Origin: Pseudomonas entomophila
GTDB lineage: Bacteria > Pseudomonadota > Gammaproteobacteria > Pseudomonadales > Pseudomonadaceae
NCBI RefSeq assembly: GCF_018417595.1
Contig: NZ_CP070982.1
Location: 1,079,501 to 1,143,500 of the forward strand
DNA length: 64,000 nt
Direction of reading: 5' to 3'
Shown: positions 47,534 to 57,487 of the stretch, one piece after another
Layout of the letters: each line of letters starts with the position of its first letter
How positions within the stretch are numbered: position 1 is the stretch's first letter
Program-made: the position numbers and the translations under genes
The notes under the pieces: generated by a model
Database searches by the model: none
Told to the model about the DNA's origin: nothing
Seen by the model: only the letters and a program-made list of their open reading frames with translations

Positions 47534-48501
47534 CACGCCACCTCCTGGTTCAGCGGATAGAAGCAACGCACCAGGCTGTGGGCCTGGGGATCGAGGGCCG
47601 GGCGCTGACGACGGCAATTTTCCTGCACGTACGGGCAGCGTGGCGACAGCAGGCAGCCTTGCGGGCGGTCATAACGCCCGGGGACGATGCCGGGCAGGGT
47701 GGCCAGGCGCTCGGCGCCGATGCTGTGCTCGGGGATGGCCGCCAGCAGCGCTTCGCTGTACGGGTGGGCGGGGATGTCGAACAGCTCGGGCACCTGGCCC
47801 ACCTCGACGGCCTGGCCCGCGTACATCACGCACACACGCTTGGCGGTTTCGGCGACCACGGCCAGGTCGTGGGTGATGAGAATCAGCGCCATGTTGCGCT
47901 CTTTCTGCAGGTTGACCAGCAGCTCCATGATCTGCGCCTGGATGGTCACATCGAGGGCGGTGGTCGGTTCGTCGGCGATCAGCAGTTTCGGTTCGCCGGC
48001 GATGGCCATGGCGATCGCCACCCGTTGGCTCATGCCACCGGACAGCTGGTGCGGGTAGGCGTCCAGGCGGCTTTCGGCGGCCGGGATCTCGACTTTCTTC
48101 AGCAGCTCCAGGGCGCGCTGGCGTGCGGCCTTGCCCTTGAGGCCCAGGTGCTGGCGCAACACTTCCTCGATCTGGTAGCCCACGGTGTAGCTGGGGTTGA
48201 GCGCGGTCATCGGGTCCTGGAAGACCATGGCGATGTCCTTGCCCACCACCTTGCGCCGCTGGCGGCCGCTGAGCTTGAGCATGTCGATGCCGTCGAAGTT
48301 GAGCACATCGGCGGTGATGCGCCCGGGCGCGTCGATCAGGCCCATCAGGGCCATCATGGTGACTGACTTGCCGGAGCCGGACTCGCCGACGATGGCGAGG
48401 ATCTCACCGGCTTCCACGGCCAGGTCGAGGCCGTCCACGACGGGGATGGCATTGGTGTCGCCGAAGCGCACGTTCAGGTTGTTGATCTGCAACAGTGACA
48501 T
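47533..48501 (-). CDS. dppD: Dipeptide ABC transporter ATP-binding protein DppD
   Basis: A 322-residue ATPase with Walker [10 protein letters not shown], the signature [14 protein letters not shown] and Walker [13 protein letters not shown], and the oligopeptide C-terminal motif [20 protein letters not shown]. DppD and DppF form the ATPase pair of the Dpp importer. It follows dppC by 10 bases. Confidence 0.95.
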   Translation of the reverse strand: MSLLQINNLNVRFGDTNAIPVVDGLDLAVEAGEILAIVGESGSGKSVTMMALMGLIDAPGRITADVLNFDGIDMLKLSGRQRRKVVGKDIAMVFQDPMTALNPSYTVGYQIEEVLRQHLGLKGKAARQRALELLKKVEIPAAESRLDAYPHQLSGGMSQRVAIAMAIAGEPKLLIADEPTTALDVTIQAQIMELLVNLQKERNMALILITHDLAVVAETAKRVCVMYAGQAVEVGQVPELFDIPAHPYSEALLAAIPEHSIGAERLATLPGIVPGRYDRPQGCLLSPRCPYVQENCRRQRPALDPQAHSLVRCFYPLNQEVA

Positions 48502-48511
48502 GGCGTTCTCC

Positions 48512-49438
48512 TCAGGCGGCGTTCTTGAGTTTCGGGTCCAGCGCGTCGCGCAGGCCGTCGCCCATCAGGTTGATTGCCAGCACACTGAGCAAGATGGTCA
48601 GGCCGGGCAGGCTCACCACCCACCAGGCGCGCTCGATGTAGTCGCGGGCCGAGGCCAGCATCGTGCCCCACTCGGGGGTTGGCGGCTGCACGCCCAACCC
48701 CAGGAAGCCCAGGGCAGCGGCGTCGAGAATGGCCGAGGAGAAGCTCAGCGTGGCCTGCACGATCAGCGGTGCCATGCAGTTGGGCAGCACGGTGACGAAC
48801 ATCAGGCGCGGCAGGCCGGCACCGGCCAGGCGCGCGGCGGTAACGTAGTCACGGTTCAGCTCGCCCATCACGGCGGCGCGGGTCAGGCGCACATACGACG
48901 GCAGCGAGACGATGGCGATGGCGATCACGGTGTTGATCAGGCCAGGGCCGAGGATGGCGACGATGGCCACGGCCAGCAGCAGCGAGGGCAGGGCCAGCAT
49001 CACGTCCATCAGGCGCATGATCGAAGGGCCGAGCAGGCGCGGGAAGAAGCCGGCGAACAGGCCGAGCAGGATCCCCGGGATCAGCGACATCACCACCGAC
49101 GACAAGCCGATCAGCAGCGACAGGCGCGCGCCCTGGATCAGCCGCGAGAGCAGGTCGCGGCCCAGTTCGTCGGTACCCAGGATGAACTGCCAGGTGCCGC
49201 CTTCGAGCCACACCGGCGGGGTGAGCAGGAAGTCGCGGTATTGCTCGCTGGGGTTGTGCGGCGCCACCCAGGGAGCGAACAGGGCGCAGAACACCACCAG
49301 GATCATGAAGGCCAGGCCGGCCACCGCGCCTTTGTTGCGCGAGAAGGCCTGCCAGAATTCTTTGTAGGGCGAGGGATAGAGCAAGCTTTGGTCGACCGCG
49401 CTGGACGGGGTCACGGATTTCGGAATCGGGCTAGTCAT
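48512..49438 (-). CDS. dppC: Dipeptide ABC transporter permease DppC
   Basis: A 308-residue permease with an N-terminal OppC-type segment ([50 protein letters not shown] in two parts), about six helices, and the docking loop [23 protein letters not shown]. It follows dppB by 10 bases. Confidence 0.95.
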   Translation of the reverse strand: MTSPIPKSVTPSSAVDQSLLYPSPYKEFWQAFSRNKGAVAGLAFMILVVFCALFAPWVAPHNPSEQYRDFLLTPPVWLEGGTWQFILGTDELGRDLLSRLIQGARLSLLIGLSSVVMSLIPGILLGLFAGFFPRLLGPSIMRLMDVMLALPSLLLAVAIVAILGPGLINTVIAIAIVSLPSYVRLTRAAVMGELNRDYVTAARLAGAGLPRLMFVTVLPNCMAPLIVQATLSFSSAILDAAALGFLGLGVQPPTPEWGTMLASARDYIERAWWVVSLPGLTILLSVLAINLMGDGLRDALDPKLKNAA

Positions 49439-49448
49439 GACGGGAGCC

Positions 49449-50459
49449 TCAGCGCTGATGACGGATGCGTGGGTTGACCAGGCCGTAGAGGATGTCCACG
49501 ACGAAGTTGACCAGGATCACCAGGCAGGCGATCAACAGGATGCCGTTCTGGACCACGGGGTAGTCACGGGCGCCGATGGCTTCGATCAGCCATTTGCCGA
49601 TGCCCGGCCAGGAGAAGATGGTTTCGGTGAGCACGGCACCGGCCAGCAGCGTGCCAACCTGCAGGCCGAACACGGTCAGCACCGGGATCAGCGCGTTGCG
49701 CAGGCCGTGGATGAACACCACGCGCGACGGCGACAGGCCTTTGGCGCGGGCGGTGCGGATGTAGTCCTCGCGCAGCACTTCGAGCATCGACGAGCGGGTC
49801 ATGCGGGCGATCACCGCCAACGGGATGGTGCCCAGCACGATGGCCGGCAGGATCAGGTGCATCACCGCATCCTTGAACGCGCCCTCTTCGTCACTGAGCA
49901 GGGTGTCGATGAGCATGAAGCCGGTCTTGGGCTCGATGTCGTAGAGCAGGTCGATGCGCCCTGACACCGGCGTCCAGCCGAGGCTCACGGAGAAGAACAT
50001 GATCAGGATCAGGCCCCACCAGAAGATCGGCATCGAATAGCCGGCCAGCGAGATGCCCATCACCCCATGGTCGAACAGCGAGCCGCGCTTGAGCGCGGCG
50101 ATCACCCCGGCCAGCAGGCCGATGACGCCGGCGAACAGCAGGGCGGCCATGGCCAGCTCCAACGTTGCCGGGAACAGGGTGAGGAATTCGTTCCATACGC
50201 TCTCACGGGTGCGCAGGGATTCGCCCAGGTCGCCCTGGGCGAGCTTGCCGACGTAGTCCAGGTACTGGGCCGGCAGCGGCTTGTTCAGGCCCAGGCGCTC
50301 CATGGCCTGGGCGTGCATTTCGGGGTCGACCCGGCGTTCGCCCATCATCACTTCGACGGGGTCGCCGGGGATCAGGCGTATGAGCGCGAAGGTCAGCAGG
50401 GTGATACCGAAGAAGGTCGGGATCAGCAGACCCAGGCGTCGGGCAATAAAACTCAACAT
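49449..50459 (-). CDS. dppB: Dipeptide ABC transporter permease DppB
   Basis: A 336-residue permease with six helices. The N-terminus MLSFIARRLGLLIPTFFGITLLTFALIRLIPGDPVEVMMG and the docking loop DYIRTARAKGLSPSRVVFIHGLRNALIPVLTV are the family signatures. It pairs with DppC and follows the substrate-binding gene across a gap with a strong hairpin. Confidence 0.95.
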   Translation of the reverse strand: MLSFIARRLGLLIPTFFGITLLTFALIRLIPGDPVEVMMGERRVDPEMHAQAMERLGLNKPLPAQYLDYVGKLAQGDLGESLRTRESVWNEFLTLFPATLELAMAALLFAGVIGLLAGVIAALKRGSLFDHGVMGISLAGYSMPIFWWGLILIMFFSVSLGWTPVSGRIDLLYDIEPKTGFMLIDTLLSDEEGAFKDAVMHLILPAIVLGTIPLAVIARMTRSSMLEVLREDYIRTARAKGLSPSRVVFIHGLRNALIPVLTVFGLQVGTLLAGAVLTETIFSWPGIGKWLIEAIGARDYPVVQNGILLIACLVILVNFVVDILYGLVNPRIRHQR

Positions 50460-50492
50460 TGTCAGGGGTACCTCATCAGCCGGAACGGCGGT

Positions 50493-50525
50493 GCCGCCGG
50501 AGCCCCTTGCAGAGGGTCCGGCGGC
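50493..50525 (-). other. Intercistronic hairpin between the binding-protein gene and dppB
   Basis: GCCGCCGGA (50493-50501) pairs with TCCGGCGGC (50517-50525). There is no T tract, so it more likely protects the upstream mRNA end or limits read-through than stops transcription fully. Confidence 0.6.
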
Positions 50526-50535
50526 TGTTGTTGTT

Positions 50536-52131
50536 CTACTTCACCTTGGTGGTGGCGAAGTTGTTGTTGGTCAGTGGGTTGATCACATAGCCTTCGACGT
50601 TCTCGCGCATGGCGGTGAACATTTTCGGGTGGGCCATGCTGATCCAGGGCTGTTCTTCATCGTACACCGCCAACGCCTCGTTATAGAGCTTGGCGCGCTC
50701 ATCGTTGTCGATCACTTCGCGGGCCCGGGTGATCAGGTCCTGGAACTTCTGGTTGCACCAGCGTGCGTAGTTCTCGCCGCTCTTGACGGCGTCGCAGCTG
50801 AGCATGGGTGTGAGGAAGTTGTCCGGGTCGCCGTTGTCGCCGGCCCAGCCCGCCGAGACCAGGTCGGCTTCGCCTTTCTTGGCGCGGCGCAGCATTTCGG
50901 CCCATTCCATCACGCGGATGTCGAGCTTGATGCCGATCTTGGCCAGGTCGGACTGGAGCATTTCCGCGGACAGGCGCGGGTTGGGGTTGGTCGGGCCACC
51001 GCCGTTGCGGGTGAACAGGGTGATCACCGTGCCTTCAGGTACGCCGGCTTGCTTGAGCAGCTCGCGGGCCTTGTCCAGGTCGTGGGGCGGGTTCTTGTTG
51101 TCGGTGTTGTAGCCGATCATGGTCGGTGGGTACGGGTTGACGCCGGGCAGCGCGTTGCCCTTGCCGAACAGCTGGTCGACGTGGGTCTGGCGGTCAAAGG
51201 CCATGTTGATCGCCTTGCGCACGCGCACATCGCTCAGGTACTTGTGCTGGGTGTTCATCGAGATGTAGCCGGTGACCAGCGCCTCGATCTCGGCGACCTT
51301 GAGTTTCGGGTCGGTCTTGATGCCCGGCACGTCGTCAGGCTTGGGGTACAGGGCGACCTGGCATTCGTTGGCGCGCAGTTTCTGCAGGCGCACATTGCTG
51401 TCGGTGGCGATGGCGAAGATCAGCGCATCGGCCGGTGGCTTGCCGCGGAAGTAGTCCGGGTTGGCCTTGTAGCGAACCTGGGCATCCTTGTTGTAGCGCT
51501 GGAAGATGAACGGGCCGGTGCCGATTGGTTTGCTGTTGAGGTCGGCGGTCTTGCCGGCCTTGAGCAGCTGGTCACCGTACTCGGCGGAGTAGATCGAGGT
51601 GAAGGCCATGGCCATGTCGCGCAGGAACGGCGCTTCGGGGCGGGTGAGGGTGATCACCACGGTGTGATCGTCGGTTTTTTCCACCGACTTGAGCAGGTCC
51701 TTGAAGGCCATGCTCTCGAAATAGGGGAAGCCGATGCTGGTCTTGTCATGCCATGGGTGGTCGGGCCGCAGCTGGCGGTTCAGGCTCCACAGCACGTCGT
51801 CGGCGTTGAAGTCGCGGGTCGGGGTGAAGTAGTCGGTGGTGTGGAACTTGACACCTTCACGCAGGTGGAAGGTGTAGACCAGCCCGTCGGGGCTGACGTC
51901 CCAGCTCTTGGCCAGGGCCGGCTGGATCTCGGTGGTACCGGGCTTGAAGTCGACCAGGCGATTGAAGATGGCCTCGGCGGTGGCGTCGGCGGTGACGGCG
52001 GTGGTGTACTGGACGATGTCGAAGCCCTCGGGGCTCGCCTCGGTGCACACCACCAGCGGCTTGGCCGCCAGACTCGACGCCGCGCCCAGGATGACCGCTG
52101 CCAGGGCAGCGCGTAGCGGTAGCGATTTCAT
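50536..52131 (-). CDS. dppA: Dipeptide-type substrate-binding protein (DppA family, third in order)
   Basis: A 531-residue family 5 extracellular binding protein with a signal peptide (to about SLA-AK). The mature start KPLVVCTEASPEGFDIVQY is typical, and YTFHLREGVKFHTTDYFTPTRDFNADDVLWSLNR follows the DppA pattern. It is the most divergent of the three binding proteins here and is nearest dppB, so it is probably the one made in fixed ratio with the membrane parts. The substrates are di- or tripeptides by family. Confidence 0.92.
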   Translation of the reverse strand: MKSLPLRAALAAVILGAASSLAAKPLVVCTEASPEGFDIVQYTTAVTADATAEAIFNRLVDFKPGTTEIQPALAKSWDVSPDGLVYTFHLREGVKFHTTDYFTPTRDFNADDVLWSLNRQLRPDHPWHDKTSIGFPYFESMAFKDLLKSVEKTDDHTVVITLTRPEAPFLRDMAMAFTSIYSAEYGDQLLKAGKTADLNSKPIGTGPFIFQRYNKDAQVRYKANPDYFRGKPPADALIFAIATDSNVRLQKLRANECQVALYPKPDDVPGIKTDPKLKVAEIEALVTGYISMNTQHKYLSDVRVRKAINMAFDRQTHVDQLFGKGNALPGVNPYPPTMIGYNTDNKNPPHDLDKARELLKQAGVPEGTVITLFTRNGGGPTNPNPRLSAEMLQSDLAKIGIKLDIRVMEWAEMLRRAKKGEADLVSAGWAGDNGDPDNFLTPMLSCDAVKSGENYARWCNQKFQDLITRAREVIDNDERAKLYNEALAVYDEEQPWISMAHPKMFTAMRENVEGYVINPLTNNNFATTKVK

Positions 52132-52164
52132 GGAACCTCCCTGCAGTCAATGTTCCAGCGTAGC

Positions 52165-52196
52165 CGCCACGGCCCGTTGTCAATCGGGCCGTGGCG
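52165..52196 (-). other. Intercistronic hairpin between the porin and binding-protein genes
   Basis: CGCCACGGCCCG (52165-52176) and CGGGCCGTGGCG (52185-52196) form a perfect 12-base stem with an 8-base loop and no T tract on the transcribed strand. Confidence 0.65.
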
Positions 52197-52203
52197 CCAA
52201 CGG

Positions 52204-53583
52204 TCAGAGGATGTTGAACGGAATGGTGGTGACCAGGCGGAACTCGTCCAGGCTGCCATCGCCCTGGGCCTTGCTGGCGCGGTGGGCGGTGTAGGTGGCG
52301 CGAATGGCGGTATCCTTCAGCGGGCCGCTCTGTATCGCGTAGCTGGTGCCGAAGCCCCACTCGTAGTGGGTTTCGCCGTCCAGGCCTTTGACGTCGTACA
52401 TCGTGCCCTTGTAGTGGGTGCCATCGATGCCCCAGCCGCGGGCGTTGTACAGGTTGAACTTGAGGCCTGGCACACCGTACGGCGCCATGTTCAGCACGTA
52501 GCTGATCTGCAGGGATTTCTCGTTCGGGCCGTTGAAGTCCGACAGCAGGGAGTTGGCCAGGTAGATGCCGTTGGTTTCATGCAGGTAGTCGAAGTACTCG
52601 TTGCCGTTGACCTGCTGCCAGGAGGCGCTGAGCGTGTGGGCCTGGTGGGTCAGGCCGAACGACAGGCTGTAGGTGTCGTTGTCGATCTCGCCCATCTTCT
52701 TGCTGCCTTCGTCCACGGTCTTGTAGTAGTTCAGACCGGTGGTCAGGCTCAGCACCGCGCTGTCGCCCAGCACATGGTTGGCGCCGACGTAGTACTGGTT
52801 CCAGAAGTCCTCGACCTGGGTGGCGTAGAAGCTGGTGGTCAGGCTCTTGAGCGGCTGGTAGTTGACGCCGACGGTGCTGGCGCGGTCGGTTTCCACGCGC
52901 TTGTTCGTGTATTCGCTGCGGAACTTGCTCAGGCTCTGTTCGGTACGCGGCGAGACGCGGTCGAAGGTACCCAGGTCGAACGACAGGTTGTCGAACTCGG
53001 CGCTGTGCAGGAACGCACCCTGGAAGCTCGAGGGCAGGGCACGGTTGCCGATGTAGGCGATCATGGGCGTGTCGACCGACTGGCGACCGACGGTCAGGGT
53101 GGTGTTGGAGACGCGCGCCTTGACGTTGCCCAGGCCCATCTTGCTCCACTGGCCGATGACATCGCCGTCGCTGTGGGTGAGCGTGCGGTTGTTGGGGCCG
53201 GCCACGGCGGCGCGGCCGCGCTCGAGGGCGATGGCGTTGTAGGCGGCGGCCTCGACGGCGAAGCCCACGGTGCCTTCGGTGAAGCCCGAGCTGTAGTTGA
53301 GGATGGTGCCCTGCACCCAGTTGTTACGGCTGTGGGTGTCGTGTTGGGTGCCGTCGCCCTTGTAGTACTTCCACAGCGGCGCGCGGGTGGCGCGTTCGTG
53401 GGCATACCAGTTGCGGGTGCTGCCGGACAGGCTCTGGCCATCGATGAAGCCTTTGCTCTCGGCCTGCTCGCTGCTCGACTTGAGCGTGACCGGAACGAAG
53501 TCCTGGCTGGCGGGTTCGGCCAGGGCCAGGGCGCTGAAGGCACCAACGGACAAGGCTAATGCGGTGAGTGTGAAACGTCTCAA
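52204..53583 (-). CDS. OprD-family outer-membrane porin (OpdP/OpdD-like)
   Basis: A 459-residue OprD-family channel. A signal peptide ends LALA-EP; the mature protein has the 18-strand pattern with repeated aromatic belts (NWYAHERATRAPLWKYYKGDGTQHDTHSRNNWVQG in short form: the family's substrate-entry loop) and ends in a hydrophobic strand (LVTTIPFNIL). Placed inside the dpp operon, it is the likely outer-membrane route for peptides. The start is TTG at 53583 with GGGAG nine bases upstream, a rare start that may limit translation. Confidence 0.9.
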   Translation of the reverse strand: MRRFTLTALALSVGAFSALALAEPASQDFVPVTLKSSSEQAESKGFIDGQSLSGSTRNWYAHERATRAPLWKYYKGDGTQHDTHSRNNWVQGTILNYSSGFTEGTVGFAVEAAAYNAIALERGRAAVAGPNNRTLTHSDGDVIGQWSKMGLGNVKARVSNTTLTVGRQSVDTPMIAYIGNRALPSSFQGAFLHSAEFDNLSFDLGTFDRVSPRTEQSLSKFRSEYTNKRVETDRASTVGVNYQPLKSLTTSFYATQVEDFWNQYYVGANHVLGDSAVLSLTTGLNYYKTVDEGSKKMGEIDNDTYSLSFGLTHQAHTLSASWQQVNGNEYFDYLHETNGIYLANSLLSDFNGPNEKSLQISYVLNMAPYGVPGLKFNLYNARGWGIDGTHYKGTMYDVKGLDGETHYEWGFGTSYAIQSGPLKDTAIRATYTAHRASKAQGDGSLDEFRLVTTIPFNIL

Positions 53584-53745
53584 GATTAAAGCTCCCTTTA
53601 TATTTTTTTAGTTATCACCCAGGCCTTGTGGGCCGGGCCTGCTGCGGTGCTGCGGTACTGCAATGTTTGCCTTGGGGTCACCAGGCAAATCCGGGCTGCA
53701 CGCGGGCGCGGGAGTGGGTCTCACTCCTGGCCGCGCAGTGCAGGG

Positions 53746-55338
53746 TCAATCGATGCTGACGCCGGAAAATACGTTGCGTCCGAAGGGGCTGACCTTGAAA
53801 TCTTTCACGCCGATGCTCAGTGGCTGGTTGACCGTGGAATGGGCCACCGGGGTGATCGGCACCTGTTGCTTGAGGCGTTGCTGGGCCTGCTGGTAGAGGG
53901 CGGTGCGCTGTTCACGGTCGGTGACCTGCTTGGCCTTGTTGACCAGCGCGTCGTACTGCGGGTCGCACCACAGCGAATAGTTGTTGCTGCCGATGGCGCC
54001 GCAGCTGTAAAGGGTGCCCAGCCAGTTGTCCGGGTCACCGTTGTCGCCGGTCCAGCCGATCAGGGCGATGTCGTGTTCGCCGTTTTTCATGCGCTTGAGG
54101 TACTCGCCCCACTCGTAGCTGACGATGCGGACCTTGAAGCCGAGCTTGCTCCAGTCCGATTGCAGCATCTCGGCCATGAGCTTGGCGTTGGGGTTGTAGG
54201 GGCGCTGTACCGGCATGGCCCACAGGGTGATCTCGGTGCCTTCCTTGACCCCGGCCTGCTTGAGCAGCTGTTTGGCTTTTTCCGGATCGTACTTGGCATC
54301 CTTGAGCGAGGAGTCGTAGGACCACTGCGTGGGGGGCATGGCATTGACCGCTGGTTGGCCGGCGTCCTGGTAGACCGCCTGGATGATCGCCTGCTTGTTC
54401 ACCGCCATGTCCATGGCCTGGCGCACTTCGACGCGGTCGAACGGTGGGTGCTGGGTGTTGTAGGCGATGTAGCCGAGGTTGAAGCCCGGTTGTGTCATCA
54501 CCTGCAGCTTGTCATCCTGCTTGAGCGCGGGCAGGTCGGCCGGGCGTGGGTGCAGGGTGATCTGGCACTCGTTGCGGCGCAGCTTCTGGATGCGCACCGA
54601 AGGGTCGACGTTGATGGAGAACACCAGGTTGTCGATTTTCACCAGGTCGGGGGCCCAGTAGTCCTTGTTGCCCTTGTAGCGGATCTGCGAGTCCTTTTGA
54701 TAGCGCTGGAACACGAACGGGCCGGTGCCGATCGGTTTCTGGTTGATATCGCTGGCCTTGCCGCTGGCCAGCAGGTGCTCGGCGTACTCGGCGGAAAGGA
54801 TCGAGGCGAAGGCCATGGCGATGTTCTGCAGGAACGCGGCGTCGACCTTGTTCAGGGTGAAGACCACGGTCAGCGGGGCGGTCTTCTCGACCTTGGCGAT
54901 GTTCTTGTCCAGCCCCATGCTGATGAAGTAGGGGAACTCGGTGGGGTAGGCCTTGCGGAAGGGCTGGTCCTTGTCGAGCATGCGGTTGAAGGTGAACAGC
55001 ACGTCGTCGGCGTTGAAGTCGCGGGTGGGCTTGAAGTCCTTGTTGGCGTGGAACTTCACACCCGGGCGCAGGTGGAAGGTGTACTTCAGGCCATCGTCCG
55101 AAATCTGCCAATCGGTGGCCAGGCCTGGCTGAACGGCAGTGCCGCCACGTTCGAACTCGACGAGGCGGTTGTAGATCGGTTCGGCGGCGTCGTTGTCGGT
55201 GGCCGCGGTGTACTGGGCGGTGTCGAAACCGGCCGGGCTGCCCTCTGAGCAGAACACCAGGTTGTTGGCCGCAACGAGCGGCGCCTGGCTCAGCAGGCCG
55301 AGGGCGAGCAGGGGGGAACTCAGTGCAGTGAGGCGCAT
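53746..55338 (-). CDS. dppA: Dipeptide-type substrate-binding protein (DppA family, second in order)
   Basis: A 530-residue family 5 binding protein with a signal peptide (to about VAA-NN). The mature start NLVFCSEGSPAGFDTAQY and later NAMPPTQWSYDSSLKDAKYDPEKAKQLLKQAGV match the protein encoded just upstream very closely, so the two are recent paralogs. It lies between that gene and the porin. Separate peptide preferences are likely. Confidence 0.93.
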   Translation of the reverse strand: MRLTALSSPLLALGLLSQAPLVAANNLVFCSEGSPAGFDTAQYTAATDNDAAEPIYNRLVEFERGGTAVQPGLATDWQISDDGLKYTFHLRPGVKFHANKDFKPTRDFNADDVLFTFNRMLDKDQPFRKAYPTEFPYFISMGLDKNIAKVEKTAPLTVVFTLNKVDAAFLQNIAMAFASILSAEYAEHLLASGKASDINQKPIGTGPFVFQRYQKDSQIRYKGNKDYWAPDLVKIDNLVFSINVDPSVRIQKLRRNECQITLHPRPADLPALKQDDKLQVMTQPGFNLGYIAYNTQHPPFDRVEVRQAMDMAVNKQAIIQAVYQDAGQPAVNAMPPTQWSYDSSLKDAKYDPEKAKQLLKQAGVKEGTEITLWAMPVQRPYNPNAKLMAEMLQSDWSKLGFKVRIVSYEWGEYLKRMKNGEHDIALIGWTGDNGDPDNWLGTLYSCGAIGSNNYSLWCDPQYDALVNKAKQVTDREQRTALYQQAQQRLKQQVPITPVAHSTVNQPLSIGVKDFKVSPFGRNVFSGVSID

Positions 55339-55515
55339 GGCAGATCCTTTGTCCGTGTATTTCGGCCGCGACAGGCAAAACGCGGCTGCAGCATCCCGGT
55401 CCTGACGATAGAAGCGCCAGAATGCGGGAACCAGAGTCAGATACTGATAAGTGAGTGGGAGCTTTCCGGTGAGCGCCAGGGAATTGCCCTACGTATCACC
55501 CGGTCGTGTCGCCGC

Positions 55516-55536
55516 CCTGCCGAAAACGCCGGCAGG
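55516..55536 (-). other. Intercistronic hairpin between the first two binding-protein genes
   Basis: CCTGCCG (55516-55522) and CGGCAGG (55530-55536) form a stem with a 7-base loop, just after the first gene's stop. No T tract. Confidence 0.5.
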
Positions 55537-55549
55537 ACGGCCACGGCCG

Positions 55550-57175
55550 TTAGTTGTCCACACTTACCCCGTAGAAGGAGTTCAGGCCGAAGGGGCTGAT
55601 CTTGAAGTCCTTCACTTTCGTGCTCATGGGCTGATACACGGTGGAGTGGGCGATCGGGGTGATCGGCACCTGCTCCTTGAGGATGTGCTGCGCCTGCTTG
55701 TACAGCTCGGTGCGCTTGGCCTGGTCAGGGGTGGCCTTGGCTTGCTTGATCAGGTCGTCGTACGGCTTGTAGCACCACTTGGAGAAGTTGTTGCCGTCCA
55801 TTGCGTCGCAGCCGTAGAGGGTGCCCAGCCAGTTGTCCGGGTCACCATTGTCGCCGCTCCAGCCGATCAGCATGGCGCCCTGCTCGCCGCCTTTGGAGCG
55901 CTTGATGTACTCGCCCCACTCGTAGCTGACGATCTTGGCCTTGATGCCGACCTTGGCCCAGTCCGATTGCAGCATCTCGGCCATCAGCTTGGCATTGGGG
56001 TTGTACGGGCGCTGCACCGGCATGGCCCACAGGGTGATCTCGGTGCCTTCCTTGATGCCGGCTTCCTTGAGCAGCTGTTTGGCTTTCTCAGGGTCGTACT
56101 TGGCGTCCTTGATCGTGGTGTCGTAGGACCATTGAGTGGGTGGCATGGCGTTGACCGCCAGCTGGCCGGCGCCTTGATAGACCGACTCGATGATCTGCGG
56201 CTTGTTCACCGCCATGTCCAGCGCTTCGCGCACCTTGAGTTGCGACAGCGGGTTGGGCTCGTTGCTGCCCTTGACCTTGTCCATCACGTTGTAGGCGATG
56301 TAGCCGAGGTTGAAGCCGGCCTGGTCAGGCATCTTCAGCTTAGGATCTTCTTTCAGCGGCTTGATGTCGGCAGGGCGCGGGAACAGGGTGACCTGGCACT
56401 CGTTCTTCTTGAGTTTCTGCATGCGCACCGAGGCGTCGGTGCTGATGGCGAAGATCAGGTTGTCGATCTTCACGTCCTCGGGCTTCCAGTAGTCCTTGTT
56501 GCCCTTGTAGCGGATCTGCGCGTCCTTCTGGTACTTGCTGAACACGAACGGGCCGGTGCCGATGGGCTTCTGGTTGATATCGGCGGCCTTGCCTTCCTTG
56601 AGCAACTGGTCGGCGTATTCGGCGGACTGGATGGAGGCGAAGCTCATGGCGAGGTTCTGGATGAACGCGGCGTCCACTTCGTTGAGGGCGAAACGCACGG
56701 TGTGGTCATCGACCTTCTCGACCTTGGCGATGTTCTTGTCCATGCCCATGTCGGTGAAGTAAGGGAACTCGGTGGGGTAGGCCTTGCGGAAGGGGTGGTT
56801 CTTGTCGAGCATGCGGTTGAAGGTGAACAGCACGTCGTCGGCGTTGAACTCACGGGTGGGCTTGAAGTACTCGGTGGTGTGGAACTTCACGCCGTCGCGC
56901 AGGTGGAAGGTGTAGGTCTTGCCGTCGTCGGACACTTCCCACTTGGTGGCCAGGCCCGGGATCACCGCGGTACCGCCGCGCTCGAATTGCGTCAGGCGGT
57001 TGAAAATGGTTTCGGCGGAGGCGTCAAAGTCGGTCCCAGTGGTGTACTGGCCAGGGTCGAAACCGGCCGGGCTGCCTTCTGAGCAGAACACCAGGTTGGT
57101 CGCGGCGAGGGCGGACGGAGCGCCGGCTAGCAAGCCTGCACTGACCAGGAACGGGAGGACTGCGTGTTTGAGCAT
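55550..57175 (-). CDS. dppA: Dipeptide-type substrate-binding protein (DppA family, first in order)
   Basis: A 541-residue family 5 binding protein with a clear signal peptide (MLKHAVLPFLVSAGLLAGAP, cut near ALA-AT). The mature start NLVFCSEGSPAGFDPGQY is nearly the same as that of the next gene. Compared with it there is a short insertion around NVMDKVKGSNEPNPLSQLK. It is the promoter-proximal gene of the dpp cluster. The ATG at 57175 has AATGAGGCC upstream; an in-frame extension to 57265 has no signal-like character. Confidence 0.93.
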   Translation of the reverse strand: MLKHAVLPFLVSAGLLAGAPSALAATNLVFCSEGSPAGFDPGQYTTGTDFDASAETIFNRLTQFERGGTAVIPGLATKWEVSDDGKTYTFHLRDGVKFHTTEYFKPTREFNADDVLFTFNRMLDKNHPFRKAYPTEFPYFTDMGMDKNIAKVEKVDDHTVRFALNEVDAAFIQNLAMSFASIQSAEYADQLLKEGKAADINQKPIGTGPFVFSKYQKDAQIRYKGNKDYWKPEDVKIDNLIFAISTDASVRMQKLKKNECQVTLFPRPADIKPLKEDPKLKMPDQAGFNLGYIAYNVMDKVKGSNEPNPLSQLKVREALDMAVNKPQIIESVYQGAGQLAVNAMPPTQWSYDTTIKDAKYDPEKAKQLLKEAGIKEGTEITLWAMPVQRPYNPNAKLMAEMLQSDWAKVGIKAKIVSYEWGEYIKRSKGGEQGAMLIGWSGDNGDPDNWLGTLYGCDAMDGNNFSKWCYKPYDDLIKQAKATPDQAKRTELYKQAQHILKEQVPITPIAHSTVYQPMSTKVKDFKISPFGLNSFYGVSVDN

Positions 57176-57443
57176 GGTGGCCTCATTGTTGTCATTTTTC
57201 GAATTGAGGCGGCCTCGTGAGCCGACCTGCGGATACTTATGCAGGGGCCATTCCCAATGCAACACTCAGCAGGATGGTTGGCGGCAAAAATGTGGGACGG
57301 ACGTACATGGATGTCGCATCCATATAACTTTGGCGAATGTTGATCGTTTGCGTGGTCGTTTTGAGCGAAAATTTCAAGATGTTTCGCGGCAAAAGTGACA
57401 AGCAGATGCACCCGATTGGGGCGTAGGAAAGGGCTGAAACTAT
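57176..57443. other. Leader region of the dpp cluster
   Basis: On the minus strand TTGCAT, a 16- to 17-base spacer and ATAAGT lie about 70 bases before the first dppA gene (near 57230-57258), a possible sigma-70 promoter. The rest (57260-57440) is more AT-rich than average and could hold operator sites. I see no gene. Confidence 0.4.
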
Positions 57444-57473
57444 TGTCCGAGACGGTCTTGTCCGCCTCGGACA
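57444..57473 (-). terminator. Probable terminator after the SIMPL gene
   Basis: TGTCCGAG (57444-57451) pairs with CTCGGACA (57466-57473), extended inside by CGG/CCG. The tail on the minus strand is only weakly T-rich. Confidence 0.5.
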
Positions 57474-57487
57474 TCCAACTGGAGGGG

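Noticed and set aside
52150..53559. A 469-codon open frame on the plus strand opposite the OprD-family porin.
   Set aside because: Antisense artefact of GC-rich coding sequence; no family features.
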